A DNA stretch of 64,000 bases from Lachnospiraceae bacterium Marseille-Q4251 (GCA_018223435.1 JAGTTO010000001.1:3720001-3784000), one strand, 5' to 3'. Positions 1 to 7,861 are shown, counted from the stretch's first letter. Notes: generated by a model from the letters alone, not told the origin. Numbers and translations are program-made.

Positions 1-30
1 TGGATGGGGAACTGAACTAAAAAATATTTT

Positions 31-72
31 GTACGCCTTACCTCCGTTTTGCGCTGGTAAGGCGGTTTTTTT
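31..72 (+). terminator. Rho-independent terminator
   Basis: A 9-bp perfect stem (34-42 with 56-64, CGCCTTACC/GGTAAGGCG) is followed by seven T residues at 66-72. It would end a transcript coming from a gene to the left of the window and insulates the HAD phosphatase operon. Confidence 0.85.
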
Positions 73-86
73 GTACCTTTGTTCCA

Positions 87-115
87 TTGTAAACCCCGGA
101 AAAACATGGTATCCT
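87..115 (+). promoter_or_regulatory. Sigma-A-type promoter of the HAD operon
   Basis: TTGTAA at 87-92 and TATCCT at 110-115 are separated by 17 bp, and the first gene begins about 35 bp downstream. The -10 is only moderately close to consensus. Confidence 0.55.
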
Positions 116-153
116 AAGCATGTTTGAGAACAAAAGAAAGAGTGATTTTTCCT

Positions 154-819
154 ATGAAGAAATTATGTATATTCGACCTGGACGGTACGCTGGCCAGCAC
201 GTTGGAGTCCATGGCTGTGGCGGCCAACCGGGTATTAAGAGAGATGAACCTTCCGGAACAGCCCACAGAAAGTTTTAAATATTTTGCAGGAGACGGGGCG
301 AAGGAGCTTTGCCGCCGTTGCCTTCGGGCGGCCGGGGACGCGGAGTGCAGCCAGTATGAGGAGATGTACCGGAAATACCGGGAATATTTCAGCGAGACCT
401 GTATGTACAAAGTCGTTCCCTACGAGGGGATTCCGGAGCTTCTGGAAAAGCTCAAAGCAGCAGGCATCAAAATTTCCGTCCTTTCCAACAAGCCCCATGC
501 CCAGGCGGTGGACGTGGTGGAGACCCTGTTTGGAAAAGGCTATTTTGACGCGGTCCAGGGGCAGACCGACAGCGTTCCGAGAAAGCCGTCCCCCATCGGG
601 GCCAACCGTCTCGCGGAGCATTTCCGGGCGGAGAAAAAGGACTGCCTCTACATCGGCGATACTGCCACCGATATGGAAACTGGAAAAGCAGCGGAAATGG
701 AAACCGTGGGCGTTCTCTGGGGCTTCCGTGACCGGAAGGAGCTGGAGGAGAGCAAGGCCTGTCACATCGCAGAGAAGCCGGAGGAGATCTTTTTGTTTGC
801 GATAGAAAAGGAGGATTGA
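154..819 (+). CDS. HAD family hydrolase, phosphoglycolate phosphatase-like (Gph/PgmB type)
   Basis: A 221-residue cytoplasmic phosphatase of the HAD subfamily IA. Motif I (FDLDGTLAST) lies at residues 6-15, motif II is the SNKPH region near residue 113, motif III is the lysine of RKPSP, and motif IV is the YIGDTATDME segment near residue 170. The family dephosphorylates small phosphorylated metabolites such as phosphoglycolate; the true substrate cannot be read from sequence. I chose the ATG at 154, which places the catalytic DxDGT at the usual distance from the N-terminus; a TTG at 124 would add ten unlikely residues. It is first in an operon with two Cof-type HAD phosphatases, the next starting 3 bp after its stop. 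Confidence 0.85.
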   Translation: MKKLCIFDLDGTLASTLESMAVAANRVLREMNLPEQPTESFKYFAGDGAKELCRRCLRAAGDAECSQYEEMYRKYREYFSETCMYKVVPYEGIPELLEKLKAAGIKISVLSNKPHAQAVDVVETLFGKGYFDAVQGQTDSVPRKPSPIGANRLAEHFRAEKKDCLYIGDTATDMETGKAAEMETVGVLWGFRDRKELEESKACHIAEKPEEIFLFAIEKED

Positions 820-822
820 CCG

Positions 823-1605
823 ATGATAAAACTCATTGCCAGCGATCTGGACGGAACCCTTCTTTTAAACCATGCCCAGTCCTTAAATCCCGGCACCGCA
901 AAGCTCATTCATGAGCTGACGAAGCAGGGCAGGATTTTTGCCGCAGCCAGCGGCCGCCAGTATCCGAATCTTTACCGGTTGTTCCACGGTGTGGAGGATG
1001 AGATTGCCTATATCTGCGAGAACGGTGCTCTGGTTATGTATCAGGGTGAGGTTGTCGATAAACATATCATTGACCGGGAGCTCGGTCAGAAGATCATGAA
1101 GATCATTCTGGATCATGGGGACACGGAGGTTCTTCTTTCTGGCATGAACACCTGTTATGTGCAGCCAAAAGACCCGGCCTATGCGGAGCATCTGATCCAT
1201 GTGGTAAAAAATAACGTCACTGTGGTGGATGACATTTTCAAAGTGGAAGAGCCGTATATTAAAATTTCGCTTTATGAAAAGAACGGTTCCCAGCATTACG
1301 AAGAGTGGGCGGAACGCTTCAAAGGGCTGATGCGGGTTGTGACTTCCGGCATGGAGTGGCTGGATACGATCCAGGAGGGCGTGGACAAAGGCTCTGCGAT
1401 GCGGGCTCTGGAAAAGCGTTTCAACGTCAAACCGGAGGAGATCATGGCCTTCGGTGACAATTACAATGATCTGGAGATGCTGGCCGAGGTGAAAAACGGC
1501 GTGGCCATGGAAAATTCTCCCGAGGCGGTGAAGAAGCTCTGCCCTTACCGCACAGCCCTGGTGGAGGACACTCTACGGGAAATTCTGGAGGGAAAATATG
1601 ATTAA
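823..1605 (+). CDS. Cof-type HAD-IIB family phosphatase
   Basis: A 260-residue HAD-IIB (Cof/YidA) phosphatase. Motif I is ASDLDGTLLL at residues 6-15, motif II is the serine of AASGRQ (about 41-46), and motif IV is FGDNYNDLEML near residue 210, in which the aspartates bind magnesium. The C2-type cap between motifs II and III is present, so the protein looks intact. Family members hydrolyse sugar phosphates, FMN or PLP; substrate unknown. The AAGGAGG at 808-814 supports the ATG at 823. The stop overlaps the start of the next, related gene by 8 bp, so the two are probably translationally coupled and may have arisen by duplication. Confidence 0.9.
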   Translation: MIKLIASDLDGTLLLNHAQSLNPGTAKLIHELTKQGRIFAAASGRQYPNLYRLFHGVEDEIAYICENGALVMYQGEVVDKHIIDRELGQKIMKIILDHGDTEVLLSGMNTCYVQPKDPAYAEHLIHVVKNNVTVVDDIFKVEEPYIKISLYEKNGSQHYEEWAERFKGLMRVVTSGMEWLDTIQEGVDKGSAMRALEKRFNVKPEEIMAFGDNYNDLEMLAEVKNGVAMENSPEAVKKLCPYRTALVEDTLREILEGKYD

Positions 1606-2389
1606 ACTGGTTGCATCGGATATTGACGGAACCCTGGTGCCGGAAGGAACCACCAGCATCAATCCGGAATTTTATGAGATCATTCGGAAACTGAAGGAAA
1701 AAGGAATACTTTTTGTGGGAGCCAGCGGCCGTCAGTACAGCAGCATGCGGGCCCTTTTGGATCCGGTTTTTGATGATATTATTTTTATTTCCGGAAACGG
1801 CACGAACATCATGCAAAAAGGCGAAAAGCTCTATTCCATGGGAATGAACCAGGCGGATGTGGCGAGGCTGATCGCCTACATGCGAACCCTTCCGGACTGC
1901 ATTTTCACGGCCTCCACGCTGGATGGCATCTACTACGAGCAGCACGACGAGGATTTCGAGCGGCTCCAGGTGGAGGGCTATCACAATCAGATTCATCTGG
2001 TAAAAGATGTGACGAAAGAGCCTGTGGAGATCCAGAAGCTGGCCATTTACCGGAGGGCCGGTATCGCCGGGATCGGGGCTGCGATAGAGGAGCGCTGGAA
2101 GGATACGTTCCGGGTGTTCCAGGCGGGAGAGTGTTGGATCGATTTCGTGGACCCGGCGGCAGATAAAGGAAACGCTCTGAAGGAGCTCCAGAAAATCCTG
2201 GGAATCCGCCAGGAAGAAACCATGGCTTTCGGCGATAACTTCAACGATATCGGTATGTTTCAACAGGCCGGGGAGAGCTACGCCGTAGCCAACGCCGCCG
2301 ATGGCGTCAAAAAGGCCGCGAAGCATGTGGCTCCTTCCTATGAGGAAAACGGTGTGCTTGAGATTTTGAGAAAACTTGCGGAAGAATAA
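1598..2389 (+). CDS. Cof-type HAD-IIB family phosphatase (paralog of preceding gene)
   Basis: A 263-residue Cof-type phosphatase with ASDIDGTLVP near the N-terminus, a GASGRQ motif II and FGDNFNDIGM as motif IV. It shares the start VASDIDGT/IASDLDGT and the SGRQY motif with its upstream neighbour, which suggests tandem duplication, but the cap regions differ, so the substrates probably differ too. The ATG at 1598 lies within the end of the upstream gene, preceded by GGAGGGAAA inside that gene. A bidirectional terminator follows immediately. Confidence 0.9.
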   Translation: MIKLVASDIDGTLVPEGTTSINPEFYEIIRKLKEKGILFVGASGRQYSSMRALLDPVFDDIIFISGNGTNIMQKGEKLYSMGMNQADVARLIAYMRTLPDCIFTASTLDGIYYEQHDEDFERLQVEGYHNQIHLVKDVTKEPVEIQKLAIYRRAGIAGIGAAIEERWKDTFRVFQAGECWIDFVDPAADKGNALKELQKILGIRQEETMAFGDNFNDIGMFQQAGESYAVANAADGVKKAAKHVAPSYEENGVLEILRKLAEE

Positions 2390-2422
2390 AAAACCAGCCT
2401 CTTGCATGGGGCTGGTTTTTTT
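2389..2422. terminator. Bidirectional Rho-independent terminator
   Basis: An A-run, the stem AACCAGCC (2392-2399) with GGCTGGTT (2410-2417) and a T-run lie between the convergent HAD operon and the traX-like gene, whose stop codon sits at its edge. It can serve both strands. Confidence 0.85.
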
Positions 2423-3149
2423 AGCCAAAATAGAAAAGTACCAGATCTCTGATAAATCCCAGCAGCAGAAGATGAACCGGGTAGAACCAGTAGAAGAAGT
2501 ATTTCATTTTCAGATTGCCTTTTTCTCCGTTGTAGAGAAGGATGGGCACGAAGGCCAGGGGAGCCGTGAGCTCATACTGCATGATGAGGGCTCCGGCGAG
2601 GCACTGGATCGGGCGGGCATAGCGGACTAGGAACAGGGTGCAGATGAGGAAAACGCCCCTTGCACCGTAGTCGGTCTTGAAGAGCCAGCCGAGATAAACG
2701 CCGGCGGCCATAATGAGAAACTGAAGCCAGTCGTTCCGGAAACGCTCCACCAGTACCATGACCAGCATACCGAAAAACAGCGTGAAGAACACGTTCTGTT
2801 TGTTGGGGTAAAACCAGTGGTTGTAGATCGCGTAATCAAAGGGAATCTCAGAGATCAGGACGAAGATTCCGAGCCGCAGCAGGTATTTCAGCTTGCTGTG
2901 GGTATGGATAAAGCCTTCCACCAGAAGAAAGCAGTAGATGGGAAAGGCAACGCGGCCGATATAGCGGATCAGCCGGTAGAGTATGAGCATGTTGTGGTAA
3001 AGGTCCGCGTCCGCTTTGATGGCGGGAAGTTTTAAGATTGCTTGGCTCATGACCGTGGCCCCGAAATGGTCGATCAGCATGGTGATGACGGCGATGAGCT
3101 TCAGGGAACTGGAAGTGAATACCCGATAAGGGGCGAGTTTTTCCATCAT
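2421..3149 (-). CDS. TraX family membrane protein
   Basis: A 242-residue polytopic membrane protein with about seven hydrophobic segments. The N-terminal LKLIAVITMLIDHFGA stretch, with its MLIDH signature, the following RYIGRVAFPIYCFLLVEGF and the later YNHWFYPNKQNVFFTL are typical of the TraX family (PF05857). In plasmid F, TraX acetylates pilin; chromosomal Firmicute homologues have no proven role, so I infer only a possible membrane acyltransferase-like function. The start is the first of two consecutive ATGs, with AGGAGG nine bases upstream. It has its own promoter and lies downstream of htpG on the same strand but beyond htpG's terminator, so it is probably monocistronic. Confidence 0.8.
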   Translation of the reverse strand: MMEKLAPYRVFTSSSLKLIAVITMLIDHFGATVMSQAILKLPAIKADADLYHNMLILYRLIRYIGRVAFPIYCFLLVEGFIHTHSKLKYLLRLGIFVLISEIPFDYAIYNHWFYPNKQNVFFTLFFGMLVMVLVERFRNDWLQFLIMAAGVYLGWLFKTDYGARGVFLICTLFLVRYARPIQCLAGALIMQYELTAPLAFVPILLYNGEKGNLKMKYFFYWFYPVHLLLLGFIRDLVLFYFG

Positions 3150-3181
3150 GGATAAGATCCTCCTAGAAATAACGTCACTTT

Positions 3182-3210
3182 AGTATACCAGACCTGCTTT
3201 CAAAAGAAAA
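3182..3210 (-). promoter_or_regulatory. Promoter of the traX-like gene
   Basis: On the minus strand TATACT (3182-3187) is preceded, 17 bp away, by a weak TTTTCT -35 (3205-3210). The -10 is good; the -35 is poor. Confidence 0.5.
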
Positions 3211-3221
3211 GAGCGGAGACA

Positions 3222-3266
3222 AAAAAATCCGGGACTCCTTTTTGGGGGAATCCCGGTCTTATTTTT
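3222..3266 (-). terminator. Terminator of htpG
   Basis: Reading the minus strand, CCGGGATTCC pairs with GGAGTCCCGG (one wobble) around an A-rich loop and is followed by seven T residues (complement of 3222-3228). It starts nine bases past the htpG stop. Confidence 0.85.
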
Positions 3267-3274
3267 CTTAACGC

Positions 3275-5341
3275 TTATTTGGCAAGAAGCATCAGGATCT
3301 CGTTGCTTCTGGTGATAAACTTGGTCATCTCATCCGGATTCAGCGGTTTGTGGCTTAAGAGAGCCAGATCGTAGAGCTGTTCACAGAACATCGGAACGTT
3401 CTCAGAATCTTTGTGCTCAAAGATGTACTGAACCAGCTTGTTGTTGGCATTCAGAACCAGGGTCTCGGTGGTGCCGAACATGGAGGGATCCATGCCTGCC
3501 ATGCCGTACATCTTCATCATATCCTGCATTCTGCGGCTCTCCTCGGACAGAGTTACCATGGAGGAGATATTCTCATTTTTCAGCTTCTCTACCTTGACTT
3601 CCAGCTTGTCTTTGCCCAGAGCCTTGCGGAAGAGCTCAGTCAGTGCATCGGTCTCCTCTTTCAGCTCGTCTGCGGAAACCTCTTCCTTGAAATCGCTCGT
3701 CACGTCGGCATCGATTCTCTGGAAATGAACGTTTTCTTTCTCTTTCTCACGCTCGATATGGGTGATAAAAGCGGAATCGATGTTGTGTTTCAGGATAACG
3801 GCGTTCATGCCTTGCTCCCGGAACATGTTGATGTACTGGCTCTGCTGGATCTCATCGGTCACATAGTAGATCGTGGTCTGCGGTTTCTTTTCGTCCTCTT
3901 TCTTCTCAGCGGAATCGGTTGTCTCCTCGGCCTTTTCCTCGGTTTTTTCTTCCTCAGCCGGTTTTACGGATGCGATGTAATCCGGGAGAGTGAAGTATTT
4001 GCCGTTCAGATCTTTCAGCAGGGTGTAATCCAGGACTTTTTCGCTGAATTTCGGCTCTTTGATGCAGCCGTATTTGATGAAGGGGCTGATATCGTCCCAG
4101 TATTTCTCGTAGTTCTCACGGTCGGTCTTGCACATACCGGTGAGCTTGTCTGCCACTTTCTTGGTGATATAATCGGAAATCTTCTTCACGAAACCGTCGT
4201 TCTGCAGAGCGCTTCTGGAAACGTTCAGCGGCAGATCCGGGCAGTCGATGACACCCTTTAAGAGCATCAGAAATTCCGGAATTACCTCTTTGATGTTGTC
4301 GGCGATGAAGACCTGGTTGTTGTAGAGTTTGATGGTTCCCTCGATGGAATCATACTCGGTGTTGATCTTCGGGAAGTAGAGGATACCTTTCAGGTTGAAG
4401 GGGTAATCCATGTTCAGATGGATCCAGAACAGGGGCTCCTTGTAATCCATGAAGACTTTGCGGTAAAATTCTTTGTACTCTTCCTCGGTACACTCGTTGG
4501 GATGTTTGGTCCACAGCGGATGGGTATCACTGATGGAAACCGGACGTTTGTTGATCTTTACCTGATCTTTGGCCGGGGAAACGACAACGGTCTCTTTCTC
4601 ACCCTTGTCATTTTCTTTCTCTTCGGTCTTTGCATCCTCGTGGATGTGCTCAACTACCACATCGTCGTCGCGAAGCTCGCTCTCGTCGATGGTTTCGTAC
4701 TCCTGGGGAGCGTTGGCCTTGCTCAGGAAAATCTCGGTTGGCATGAAGGAACAGTATTTCTCCAGTACCTCGCGGACGCGGTACTCATTGGCGAACTCCA
4801 CGCTCTCCTCATTCAGAAAAAGGGTGATCTCTGTTCCAACGGTTGCCTTCTCACCGTCGCCGATGGAATACTCGGAACCGCCGTCGCACTCCCAGTGAAC
4901 GGGTTTTGCTCCTTCTTTATAGGAAAGGGTATCGATGTGAACGTCGTCGGCTACCATAAATGCGGAATAGAAGCCCAGTCCGAAATGGCCGATGATCTCA
5001 TCGTTGTTTGCTTTGTCTTTGTATTTCTCCAGAAAGTCGGTAGCGCCGGAGAAAGCGATCTGGGTGATGTATTTTTCTACCTCATCCTCGTCCATGCCGA
5101 GACCGTTATCAATGAATTTCAGGGTCTTGGCATCCGGATCGCAGATGACTTCGATTTTTGCCTTGTAATTGTCCGGGAAGGTATACTGGCCCATGGCTTC
5201 CAGCTTTTTCAGTTTGGTGATGGCGTCGCAGCCGTTGGAAACCAGCTCACGGACAAAGATATCATGGTCGGAATAGAGCCATTTTTTTATGATCGGGAAA
5301 ATATTTTCACTGTTAATGGATAAATTACCGGTTTTGCTCAT
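3275..5341 (-). CDS. htpG: Molecular chaperone HtpG (Hsp90)
   Basis: A 688-residue cytoplasmic Hsp90. The GHKL ATPase domain at the N-terminus shows ELVSNGCDAITK (a Ser-Asn-Gly variant of the usual ELISNASDA), DNGLGMDEDE and GHFGLGFYSAFMV, the three ATP-binding signatures. The middle domain carries the LYFPKINTEYD region and the LPLNVSRSALQND motif with the catalytic arginine. An acidic, low-complexity stretch rich in E/K near residues 450-480 and another near 230-250 are charged linkers. The start at 5341 (MSKTGNLS) has GGAGTG upstream; the reading frame continues further upstream but that part contains the promoter. A CIRCE operator just upstream predicts HrcA-controlled heat induction. Monocistronic with its own terminator. 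Confidence 0.96.
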   Translation of the reverse strand: MSKTGNLSINSENIFPIIKKWLYSDHDIFVRELVSNGCDAITKLKKLEAMGQYTFPDNYKAKIEVICDPDAKTLKFIDNGLGMDEDEVEKYITQIAFSGATDFLEKYKDKANNDEIIGHFGLGFYSAFMVADDVHIDTLSYKEGAKPVHWECDGGSEYSIGDGEKATVGTEITLFLNEESVEFANEYRVREVLEKYCSFMPTEIFLSKANAPQEYETIDESELRDDDVVVEHIHEDAKTEEKENDKGEKETVVVSPAKDQVKINKRPVSISDTHPLWTKHPNECTEEEYKEFYRKVFMDYKEPLFWIHLNMDYPFNLKGILYFPKINTEYDSIEGTIKLYNNQVFIADNIKEVIPEFLMLLKGVIDCPDLPLNVSRSALQNDGFVKKISDYITKKVADKLTGMCKTDRENYEKYWDDISPFIKYGCIKEPKFSEKVLDYTLLKDLNGKYFTLPDYIASVKPAEEEKTEEKAEETTDSAEKKEDEKKPQTTIYYVTDEIQQSQYINMFREQGMNAVILKHNIDSAFITHIEREKEKENVHFQRIDADVTSDFKEEVSADELKEETDALTELFRKALGKDKLEVKVEKLKNENISSMVTLSEESRRMQDMMKMYGMAGMDPSMFGTTETLVLNANNKLVQYIFEHKDSENVPMFCEQLYDLALLSHKPLNPDEMTKFITRSNEILMLLAK

Positions 5342-5399
5342 ATTGAAACACTCCTTTTTTTCTATAGATCGACGGGCTCTCTGGCCCCTGCTGTTTCTC

Positions 5400-5428
5400 A
5401 GTGTAATACCTTTCCAGTGAAAAGTCAA
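5400..5428 (-). promoter_or_regulatory. Promoter of htpG
   Basis: On the minus strand TTGACT (5423-5428) and TACACT (5400-5405) are 17 bp apart, about 60 bp before the htpG start codon. It lies between the CIRCE element and the gene. Confidence 0.75.
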
Positions 5429-5435
5429 GAGAAAA

Positions 5436-5462
5436 TCAGCACTCAAACAAGGTGAGTGCTAA
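5436..5462 (-). promoter_or_regulatory. CIRCE operator (HrcA binding site)
   Basis: TCAGCACTC at 5436-5444, nine bases, then GAGTGCTAA at 5454-5462. This matches the CIRCE consensus TTAGCACTC-N9-GAGTGCTAA except for one base. HrcA bound here would repress htpG at normal temperature. The site sits just upstream of the -35 rather than over the transcription start. Confidence 0.93.
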
Positions 5463-5489
5463 CAAAAATCTCTAAAAAATATAAAGTTT

Positions 5490-5987
5490 TTATAAAGTCG
5501 TGAAGGGAATCCCGTGTTTCCGGAAAAAAGCCGCCGCCAGTTCGTCCCAGAGCTGGGAGAGGGTCTTATCGAGGGAGAAGGTTTTCAGGGAGGTGCCGGT
5601 GGTAACGGTGAGCTTCTGTCCGTCATAGAGGACGTTCAGGAAAAGGCCGCCGATCTCCTCGGGCCGGATAGAAAGGTGGTTCTGAAGGATGAGTTTTTCC
5701 ACATTTTTCGGAGCGAGAGAGAAGACGATTTTCATGGCGAGGGGCGTCTTCTTTCCTTTAATAAGGGAGAGTGCAAAAGGCCGCAGCCGTTCCCAGTAGG
5801 AGTAGGTGGTAAGTTCAGCCATTTCCGCCTCATCAGAAGAAAAATAGTCTTTATGCAGATGACCGTCGATGAAAAAGGTGTTAAAGGTCGTGATAGAAGC
5901 CTCCGTCAGAAGAAAGCGGTCGAAGGTGTTAGATAAGAGAAGATGGGACATGAAGCTCTTCACGTCCTGGATCTGAAATGCGCGCAT
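5490..5987 (-). CDS. DUF5721 family protein, function unknown
   Basis: A 165-residue soluble protein that I recognise as DUF5721, a family seen mainly in Lachnospiraceae. Conserved-looking pieces are the N-terminal MRAFQIQDVKSFMSHLL, TTFNTFFIDGHLH, the RPFALSLIKGKKTPLAMKIVF segment (given in part), and the C-terminal TGTSLKTFSLDKTL. There are no membrane segments and no catalytic motif I can name. The ATG at 5987 has GGAGG nine bases upstream and its own promoter; an earlier in-frame start at 6011 would lie upstream of that SD. It lies upstream of htpG on the same strand, but CIRCE and the htpG promoter occupy the gap, so the two are separately controlled. Confidence 0.8.
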   Translation of the reverse strand: MRAFQIQDVKSFMSHLLLSNTFDRFLLTEASITTFNTFFIDGHLHKDYFSSDEAEMAELTTYSYWERLRPFALSLIKGKKTPLAMKIVFSLAPKNVEKLILQNHLSIRPEEIGGLFLNVLYDGQKLTVTTGTSLKTFSLDKTLSQLWDELAAAFFRKHGIPFTTL

Positions 5988-6018
5988 GGATAAAACCTCC
6001 GGAAAAATCATTTCCTAT

Positions 6019-6047
6019 ATCATAGCCCGAATTCCGGGATTTGACAA
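6019..6047 (-). promoter_or_regulatory. Promoter of the DUF5721 gene
   Basis: On the minus strand TTGTCA (6042-6047) and TATGAT (6019-6024) are 17 bp apart, about 30 bp before the start codon. Confidence 0.75.
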
Positions 6048-6064
6048 GTTTTTAAAAAAAACTC

Positions 6065-6093
6065 TTTTCAAACCTCTGGGGATATGCTATGAT
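6065..6093 (+). promoter_or_regulatory. Promoter of degV
   Basis: TTTTCA (6065-6070) and TATGAT (6088-6093) are 17 bp apart. Transcription from here would place the structured repeat at 6116-6236 in the 5' untranslated region of degV. Confidence 0.55.
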
Positions 6094-6115
6094 GAGGTAG
6101 TATTTAAAACTACGT

Positions 6116-6236
6116 TTCGTAACAGTTCAGAACAGAAGCTAGCGATAGCAGCGATAGTGCGAAGCACGGGGTGATGAGTCCCGGTGGGACTCGTTTATCA
6201 CCGAGCGAAGAACTGTGGCTTTGTACTGAACGATAG
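6116..6236 (+). repeat. Dispersed structured repeat, copy A
   Basis: Begins with CGTAACAGTTCAGAAC (6118-6133) and ends near CTGAACG. The core is a two-tier hairpin: outer stem GGTGAT (6170-6175) with ATCACC (6197-6202), inner stem GAGTCCC (6176-6182) with GGGACTC (6186-6192) and a GGT loop, followed by GAGCGAAG. A nearly identical copy lies inverted near 29.2 kb, and relatives lie at 29.28 and 57.99 kb. Confidence 0.85.
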
Positions 6237-6261
6237 AAATCCATATTTGGAGGAATGATAT

Positions 6262-7101
6262 ATGAGCTTCAAGGTAGTAATTGACAGCTGCGGCGAACTG
6301 ACCGACGAGATGAAAGCCAGCGGCTGTTTTGAGACGGCGTCTCTTATGATACAGGTAGACGATCACAATATTGTAGATGATGCAACTTTTGACCAGGCAG
6401 ATTTCCTGAGACGGGTGGCGGCCAGCCCCAACTGTCCGAAATCCTCTTGCCCTTCCCCGGAGGCCTATCGGGCTGCTTTTGACTGTGACGCGGACCATGT
6501 GTTTGCAGTCACCTTATCCTCAAAACTCAGCGGTTCCTACAACAGCGCCGTTCTGGGAATGAACCTTCTGAAAGAGGAGAAGCCGGACGCAAAAGTTTAT
6601 ATCTTCGATTCCCGTTCCGCTTCCATCGGCGAGACCCTCATCGGTCTGAAAATCCAGGAGTGCGAGGAGCAGGGACTTCCCTTTGAGGAGATCATCGACA
6701 AGGTAGAAGCCTATATCGACAGCCAGATGACCTGGTTTGTTCTCGAAAATCTGGAGACCTTACGGAAAAACGGTCGCTTAAGCAAAGTGAAAGCCTTTGT
6801 GGCAACGGCCCTTCGGATCAAACCGGTGATGGTATCCACGCCGGAGGGCGAGATCGCCCAGCTGGATCAGGCCAGAGGCATGAACAAAGCCCTGGTTCGT
6901 ATGGTGGACAGCATTGTGGAGAAAGTGGTAAACCCGGATGAGACTGTGATCGCCATTTCCCACTGCAACTGCCCGGAGCGTGCCCAGATGGTAAAAGAGA
7001 CCCTGATCAACCGGATTCATCCCAAGGGAATTTTCGTTGTAGATACAGCCGGAATCAGCAGCATGTATGCCAACGACGGCGGAATTATCGTTGTTGCCTG
7101 A
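6262..7101 (+). CDS. DegV family protein (fatty acid-binding)
   Basis: A 279-residue cytoplasmic protein of the DegV family (PF02645). The N-terminus (KVVIDSCGELTDEMK), the TLSSKLSGSYNSA motif near residue 95 and the DSRSAS(I)GE segment are the conserved parts that line the lipid pocket; the C-terminal half carries SHCNCPERAQMV and the terminal GGIIVVA. Homologues such as FakB bind fatty acids and present them to the FakA kinase for phosphorylation. No fakA is seen in this window. GGAGG precedes the ATG at 6262 at good distance. The long leader contains a structured repeat that might influence expression. Confidence 0.92.
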   Translation: MSFKVVIDSCGELTDEMKASGCFETASLMIQVDDHNIVDDATFDQADFLRRVAASPNCPKSSCPSPEAYRAAFDCDADHVFAVTLSSKLSGSYNSAVLGMNLLKEEKPDAKVYIFDSRSASIGETLIGLKIQECEEQGLPFEEIIDKVEAYIDSQMTWFVLENLETLRKNGRLSKVKAFVATALRIKPVMVSTPEGEIAQLDQARGMNKALVRMVDSIVEKVVNPDETVIAISHCNCPERAQMVKETLINRIHPKGIFVVDTAGISSMYANDGGIIVVA

Positions 7102-7173
7102 CTTTTGAAACAGATTAGAGGCATATTCCAGGTTTGTTTCGCTGAATAGTTTGTATTTTTGTTAAAAAGTACA

Positions 7174-7201
7174 TGCATTTTTCACAAATCTATTGTATAA
7201 T
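7174..7201 (+). promoter_or_regulatory. Possible promoter of the small membrane protein gene
   Basis: A perfect TATAAT at 7196-7201 is preceded by a poor -35 (TGCATT at 7174-7179, 16 bp away). The surrounding sequence is A+T-rich. Confidence 0.45.
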
Positions 7202-7263
7202 AAGGAAAATGGCTGTGAAGGGAGACGACATGGCCAGGAAAGACTTTACAAGGAGTGGAAAAA

Positions 7264-7647
7264 ATGAGCCAGGCAAAAGTAGACAAGTATAAGGAGCAGA
7301 AAAAGAACCGCGACAAGATCATGAAGCGCGAGAAGAGGGAGCGTATCCTTGCGGAAGTTATTGTCTGCGTGGTTGTGGTTGCTCTGATCGGATGGGCAGG
7401 ATATTCTTTCTACCAGAACCACAAGCCTACGGTAGTGAATACCTACACGGTAGATGGCACTGCTCTGACCGATTACATGTCAGAACTGAATGCGGAGACA
7501 GAGACGGAAACCACTGCTGAGACAGAGGAGAGCACCGACGCAGCAGAGTCCGAGAGCGAGACTGCTTCCGAAGAGACGACAGAAACTGCATCTGAGACTG
7601 TCGCAGAAACAGAAAGCGCAGCAGAGACAGAGACCGTATCTGAATAA
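7264..7647 (+). CDS. Small single-pass membrane protein with acidic Thr/Glu-rich tail, function unknown
   Basis: A 127-residue protein I do not recognise. A basic N-terminal region (KYKEQKKNRDKIMKREKRER) precedes one transmembrane helix at about residues 30-50 (ILAEVIVCVVVVALIGWAGY), then an extracytoplasmic part ending in a long low-complexity run of Glu, Thr, Ser and Ala from about residue 75 to the C-terminus. The orientation follows from the positive-inside rule. AAGGAGTGG at 7250-7258 supports the ATG at 7264 over the in-frame GTG at 7255. Monocistronic, with its own terminator. The tail resembles flexible wall-spanning spacers, but no anchor or domain follows it. Confidence 0.75.
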   Translation: MSQAKVDKYKEQKKNRDKIMKREKRERILAEVIVCVVVVALIGWAGYSFYQNHKPTVVNTYTVDGTALTDYMSELNAETETETTAETEESTDAAESESETASEETTETASETVAETESAAETETVSE

Positions 7648-7654
7648 GAAAGAG

Positions 7655-7696
7655 AAAGACCTTCCAATGGAGAGAAATTCAGAGGAAGGTCTTTTT
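7655..7696 (+). terminator. Rho-independent terminator
   Basis: AAAGACCTTCC (7655-7665) pairs with GGAAGGTCTTT (7684-7694), followed by further T residues. Confidence 0.85.
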
Positions 7697-7711
7697 ATGT
7701 GAACATTTTTC

Positions 7712-7740
7712 TTGCAATTTTTCAATTCCTGTGCTATACT
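7712..7740 (+). promoter_or_regulatory. Promoter of queT
   Basis: TTGCAA (7712-7717) and TATACT (7735-7740) are 17 bp apart. The predicted transcript starts near 7747 and so carries a leader of about 170 nt before queT. Confidence 0.8.
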
Positions 7741-7746
7741 CACACC

Positions 7747-7856
7747 CGTTGCATAGCCCGTAAAAACAAGGTCTGATTGGGCTGACCGCCGATTCCCGGC
7801 GTAGACATATACCGAAGGCATATGTCTCACGCAACTGATTTTCTGTTGCGTGAAAA
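7747..7856 (+). other. Structured leader upstream of the preQ1 aptamer
   Basis: Between the promoter and the riboswitch lie several hairpins: AGCCC/GGGCT, AGACATA...TATGTCT (7803-7827) and CACGCAAC/GTTGCGTG (about 7829-7853). A GTTGCA at 7748 could compete for the GCAAC strand of the last stem. No U-run follows, so it is not a simple terminator. Its role is unknown. Confidence 0.5.
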
Positions 7857-7861
7857 TGAAT

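Noticed and set aside
6170..6210. Hammerhead ribozyme (GATGAGTCCC...GGGAC resembles its core)
   Set aside because: The conserved GAAA after stem II is missing (TCGTTT instead) and no matching stems I and III with a cleavage triplet were found.
7473..7667. Ser/Val-rich minus-strand reading frame opposite the small membrane protein
   Set aside because: It is the complement of the repetitive Glu/Thr codons and has no SD.
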